The notes under the pieces were generated by a model. It was given only the letters and a program-made list of their open reading frames with translations, was not told the origin of the DNA and searched no databases. A program made the position numbers and the translations under genes. 64,000 nucleotides of DNA, taken from the NCBI GenBank assembly GCA_020310875.1, contig CM035417.1, forward strand, positions 88,498,940-88,562,939, written 5' to 3'. Below are positions 59,904 to 64,000 of this stretch, piece by piece. The DNA comes from Ceratopteris richardii. Lineage: Eukaryota; Streptophyta; Polypodiopsida; Polypodiales; Pteridaceae. Within the stretch, counting starts at the first letter, position 1, and the number at the start of each line of letters is the position of its first letter.

Positions 59904-62492
59904 ATTCAAGCTACATAGAAATTGTAGCTTGTTCATAGTGATGTAAGTGGACCTATGTAGACACCCTCTTTTGGAAACTATCTTTACTTCATGACTTTCA
60001 TTGATGATTTTTCCAAGCATGCATGGGTATATCCATTGAAAGCAAAGTCCGAAGTGTTTATGTGCTTCAAACAATTTTTGGTTTTGGTTGAAAATCTGTC
60101 AGTAGGTAAAATGGGCACTCTCCATTCTGATCGAGGGGAGGAATATATGTCTTCTGATTTTAATGCATTTCTGGCTGAACATGGGATAAAACACTAGTGT
60201 ATAGTGCCATATACACCCCAACAGACTGGAGTTGTTGAATGGAAAAATAGGTCACTCATAAAGATGGCGAGGTGTATGGTCAAGAGTCAGACTTTACCAC
60301 ATAGTTTCTGGCTTGAGGCGGTTATGTGTGTATCATATGTACTTAACAGGTATCCCACTAAAGTGCTATTGTCTATCACTCCATATGAGGCTTGGCATGA
60401 TCGCAAGCCATCTGTTGTTCATCTGCGTGTTTTTGGTTGTCTAGCATATGCATTAGTGCCTAAACAACATCGTAGAAAATTGAATGATAAAGCAGTAAAA
60501 TGTATTTTTGTTGGGTATAGTTTTGAAAGTAAAGGCTATCGTCTGTATCATCCATAGACCAAGCGCATTGAGGTTAGCCATGATGTTGTTTCTGTGGAAG
60601 ATGCTATTCATCCATTGCTTTCATGTTCTAAGGAGACATATGTTAGCTCCAAAGGCATGTATGATACTTTGCTGCCTCTTTTTACAGGTGGATAGTCTAG
60701 TGTTGGTCCTAATGAGGCAACTTCTCAACCTTTGCAAGTTTCATGTGATGATGGAGATCATCCCATTTCTGATGTAGATTTACATGATGCACTTATTGAT
60801 GAGAGAGCTGATATTGAGAAGGCAAAAACTATGCCAAAATGGTTGGTGCAGACTTTGCGTGACAGCAAATTAGATGCACCTTTGCCATATTGTACTCGTT
60901 CAGGCTCTAATAGTGACTCTTTTGCATTAGATTGCTACGCTATGGCTGCATCTAGTCTGTGTGATGAGAATGAGATTGTTTTTTTCGATGAAGCACAAAA
61001 TTCAGAAAATTGGATGGCTACTATGCAATCTGAATATGATGCTATAGTGAAGAATGGTACTTGGTCTTTATGTGACTTGCCTCTTAGCAAGAAGGCCATT
61101 GGCACTAAGTGAGTATACAAGCTGAAGCGTAAGCCTGATGGAACAATTGATAGGTATAAGGCTAGGCTTGTTGCAAAGGGTTATGTGCAAGGAAGAGGCA
61201 TTGATTTTGATCAGACCTTTGCACCTACTTGCCGAATGACTAACCGTTCATAGCGTCAGTGCACTTGCATCTCATCATGGTTGGAATGTACATTAGTTGG
61301 ACATTAAAATAGCATTTGTGAATGGGGACTTGCATGAAGAAGTGTATGTTTTTCAGCCCCGTGGCTTTGTGGAGAAAGGGCATGAAGACTAGGTGTGGAG
61401 GTTAAAGAAGGCATTATATGGTTTAGAGTAAGCACTACATGCTTGGTATGAAAAGATATAAGCCTATCTGATTGCACATGATTTTGAGAATAGTCCAATT
61501 GAGAGCACCTTATATGTTAAGGTGCTAATGATGTGCTTCTCATCATTGTTGTGTATGTTGATGACATGCTGCTCACTGGTCCTCATGACCACTATATTGC
61601 TTATTTTAAGGTTGATTTGCATGCCTCATTTGAGATGTCTGATTTAGGGCATTTGCATCATTATTTGGGCATTCAGTTTATGCATATTGATGGAGGAATG
61701 GCCTTGTGTCAAATGAAATATATTGACACATTATTGCAATGTTTTGGCCTTGAAAACTATAAGCCTATTGCCACTCCTATGGAGACAGGTTTACGATTGA
61801 GTCTTCATGATGCTGGATCTACATTTGATGCTATTCTCTTCTAGCAAGGTATTGGATGCTTGATTTATTTATGCATTACTTGGCTTGATATTCAGTTTGC
61901 TATCTCACAGATGAGCAGGCTTATGCATTGCCCAGGTGTCAAGCATTGGTAGGCGGTTAAGCACATCTTTCGCTACTTGAGTGGTACTTGGGGCACTTGG
62001 GTTGTTTTATCCCAAGAGGGGATCATTACTGCCATATTTGCATGCTTTTTTTGACTACGACTGAGTTGGTTGCTATGACACTCGTGTGTCCACTAGTGGT
62101 TTTTGCTTCATGCTTGGTAGCTCTTGCATATCTTGGCTGAGCAAGAAGCATCCTACTATAGCCACTTCTAGTTGTGATGTTGAGTATAGGGAAGCTTGCA
62201 CAGTGACTGGTGAGTGTGTGTGGCTCAGACGCATTATGGCTGATTTGAGTGTTGGTGAGACTTCTACCACCACCATCTTCACTGACAGTTAGAGCGCATT
62301 GGTAGTTGCAAGGTCCCCTATGTTCCATGCTTGCACTAATCATATTATCATTATGTCAGAAAGAGGTTCTCTATTGGAGAGATCAGCTTGGCATATGTGC
62401 CCACACAGAAGAACATTGCAGACCTTTTCACGAAGGCTTTGCCTAGGGAGAAGTTTGAAGCTTTCCACAAAGATGTGGGCTTACTTCCATTT
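59904..62492 (+). pseudogene. B: rest of integrase, RT and RNase H
   Basis: It matches A at 30.1-32.7 kb: FIDDFSKHAWVYPLKAKSEV, SFWLEAVMCVSYVLNRYPTK, VYVDDMLLTG, MSTSGFCFMLGSSCISWLSK and IADLFTKALPREKFEAF. It ends where D begins. Broken, many breaks. Confidence 0.87.
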
Positions 62493-62871
62493 TGTCACGA
62501 GGAAGGAGACAGGAAGAGAGCTCACACACACACTCTCACTCTCAAGGAGAAGCACACACACAGATTGAGGCAAGGAAGAATGATCTTCTTCTTCTTCTTC
62601 TATTACATAAAAGGAATGTACAAGAATGACCTAAAAAACAAGAATACAACAAGTGCAATATATAAAGATCAGTACAAAAGGAAAAACATAATATCCGCGA
62701 ATGAGTGAGCTGGCAAGAAACAAATGTGCCATCACTCTCGGTAGATAAATATAATAAAGCTCAATGAAGTATCCCTGACATATATCGGTATGACCACTAT
62801 ACATGTCAGAGAAATGAAAAACTGGTACGTGTCATCCTGGATCATCACATGTTGAGCTTGATATTTCAACA
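62493..62871 (-). repeat. D 3' LTR
   Basis: The 379-bp LTR has plus-strand ends TGTCACGAGG and TTTCAACA. The left boundary is set where similarity of B to A stops, and could shift by one base. Confidence 0.7.
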
Positions 62872-64000
62872 CTCCCCCTCAAGCTCAACACCATATCCTG
62901 TAATCCAAGCATCTCTCGAAACTTCTTTAACTTCTCAGCTCCAAGTGCTTTGGTGAAAATATCAGCAACCTGCTCATTTGTTCTCACATAAACAAGATCA
63001 ATATCACCTGCTAATACCTTCTCTCTGATGAAGTGATAATGTACCTCGATATGCTTTGTTCTAGCATGGAAAACAGGGTTCCGTGCTAACTGTATGCTGG
63101 TAAGATTATCACAATAGATAGTGATAGGCTTTTGCACTTCCACACCTAAATCTGCAAGTAACATCTCCAGCCATGATGCCTCACATGCTGCCATTGCAGC
63201 ACCTCTATACTCAGCCTCTGTACTCAACAAAGCAAGAGTGGGTTGCTTCTTGCTGCTCCATGTAATAGCTGCACCTCCAAGTGAGAAAAGAAAGCCACTA
63301 GTAGATCTTCTATCTGGAGTACTACTAGCCCAATCTGCATCGGTGTATCCATGAACCTGCAACTCCACACCAGCTTCATAAAACAATGCATAATCCAAAG
63401 TAGCACTCACATAACGTAGAGTGCGCCTCAGAGTATCCAAATGTGGCTTCCTAGGAACCTGCATAAACTGACTTTCAAGTCCAACAGTATAACTTAGATC
63501 AGACTTTGTAATTGTGAGATATATAAGACTTCCCATAATTTTCCTGTACATAGTAGCATTTTCCAATGCTTCACCTGATGTAGTATCCAATTTCAAATTC
63601 TGATCTAATGGCATAGAAATTGGCTTACAATCAGCCATACCATACTTTTGCAGCATATTCAAGGCATATTGCCTTTGCGACATCCATATACCTGTTTCTA
63701 TATGTATAAACTCAATGCCCAAGAAATAGAGCAGCACACCAAGATCTTTCATGTCGAATTCCTACATAAGACGTCTCTTTACCTCTTTGATGCTTTCTTC
63801 ATTATCACCACCTACAATCAGGTCATCAACATAAATATCCACAATAGTGATGCCATCATCAGCCTTCCTTGCATAAAGTCAGTGATCTACATCACACATA
63901 GAGAACCCAATGCTGGTTAAGTAATCAGCAATCCTTGCATGCCATGCACGAGGGGCTTGCTTCAGCCCATACAAAGCCTTTTGCAACTTGCAAACATATT
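62493..64000 (-). mobile_element. Element D: Copia retrotransposon, 3' part, running off the window
   Basis: On the minus strand, the 3' LTR is 62493-62871, the polypurine tract lies at plus 62872-62882 (TTGAGGGGGAG), and RNase H and RT follow to the right edge. RNase H/late RT is open from 62832 to 63752 (MKDLGVLLYFLGIEFIHIET, HGYTDADWASSTPDRRSTSG, HARTKHIEVHYHFIREKVLA). RT continues to the window end ([15 protein letters not shown]-type motif near 63940). It is inserted at the end of B RNase H. At least one or two breaks; age cannot be judged without the other LTR. Confidence 0.85.

Larger units (their letters stand above)
37567..62492 (+). mobile_element. Element B: Copia retrotransposon split by C, K and D
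   Basis: B is a sister copy of A. The 5' LTR is at 37567-37796, and a tRNA-iMet-like primer site begins at 37799. Pieces: gag and start of protease (38150-39296), rest of protease to start of integrase (43108-43559), and rest of integrase, RT and RNase H (59904-62492). Between them sit C (TATTG duplication) and K (GTTAT duplication). D cuts the right end just after RNase H, so the 3' LTR is beyond the window. Broken, with well over ten breaks. Left flank GACGG. Confidence 0.88.

Noticed and set aside
1-64000. Complete host gene, tRNA or rRNA gene, CRISPR array
   Set aside because: No host protein family, full cloverleaf, rRNA stretch or regularly spaced repeat array could be supported. The tRNA-like pieces in C lack an evident acceptor stem and a full fold.

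Overview
This window is a repeat-dense piece of a land-plant nuclear genome. Almost all of it is LTR retrotransposons inserted into one another. I recognise no complete host gene. The plant assignment rests on Copia and Gypsy (Athila/Tat-type) polyproteins, tRNA-iMet and tRNA-Asp primer sites, and 5-bp target duplications. The exact lineage is uncertain; the proteins look unlike typical grass or crucifer copies, and a fern or other seed-free plant is a weak guess.

Left part (1-26.56 kb). An old minus-strand Athila-like Gypsy copy (F) is the substrate. Into it went G (plus-strand Gypsy-type; only its 3' part and 3' LTR, ending at 2651, lie in the window), E (minus-strand Gypsy, 3792-17629) and I (minus-strand Copia, 18171-24603, looks whole and young). 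A Tork-like Copia (H, 7171-12795) then landed inside E.

Middle (26.56-37.57 kb). A short GC-rich segment and an AT-rich spacer come first. Then a broken Copia (A, 27875-33025) sits in a CT-rich target. Microsatellites, low-complexity AT-rich sequence and a Gypsy integrase relic (J) follow.

Right part (37.57-64 kb). B, a sister copy of A, starts at 37567 and is split by three later insertions: C (39297-43102, a non-autonomous LTR element with tRNA-like Pol III signals), K (43560-59898, a young 16.3-kb Athila-like Gypsy) and D (from 62493, minus-strand Copia running off the window). Matching flanks show each nesting: GTATC (H), TTTAT (I), CTTCT (A), TATTG (C), GTTAT (K).

The most unusual content is in K. 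Its pol has two successive linker-plus-HHCC modules before the integrase core, a second retropepsin-like domain after the integrase, a tail with repeated QIWxPK-type motifs, and about 4.5 kb of further coding sequence before the 3' LTR. F shares the second protease-like domain, the motif tail and the first extra protein, so this is a lineage trait rather than an accident of one copy. G and E, which look like different Gypsy families, also carry a proline-rich plus helical protein downstream of pol. The second unusual item is C, whose LTR contains a tRNA-spaced A box/B box pair and whose interior holds six tRNA-like modules, all on the opposite strand.
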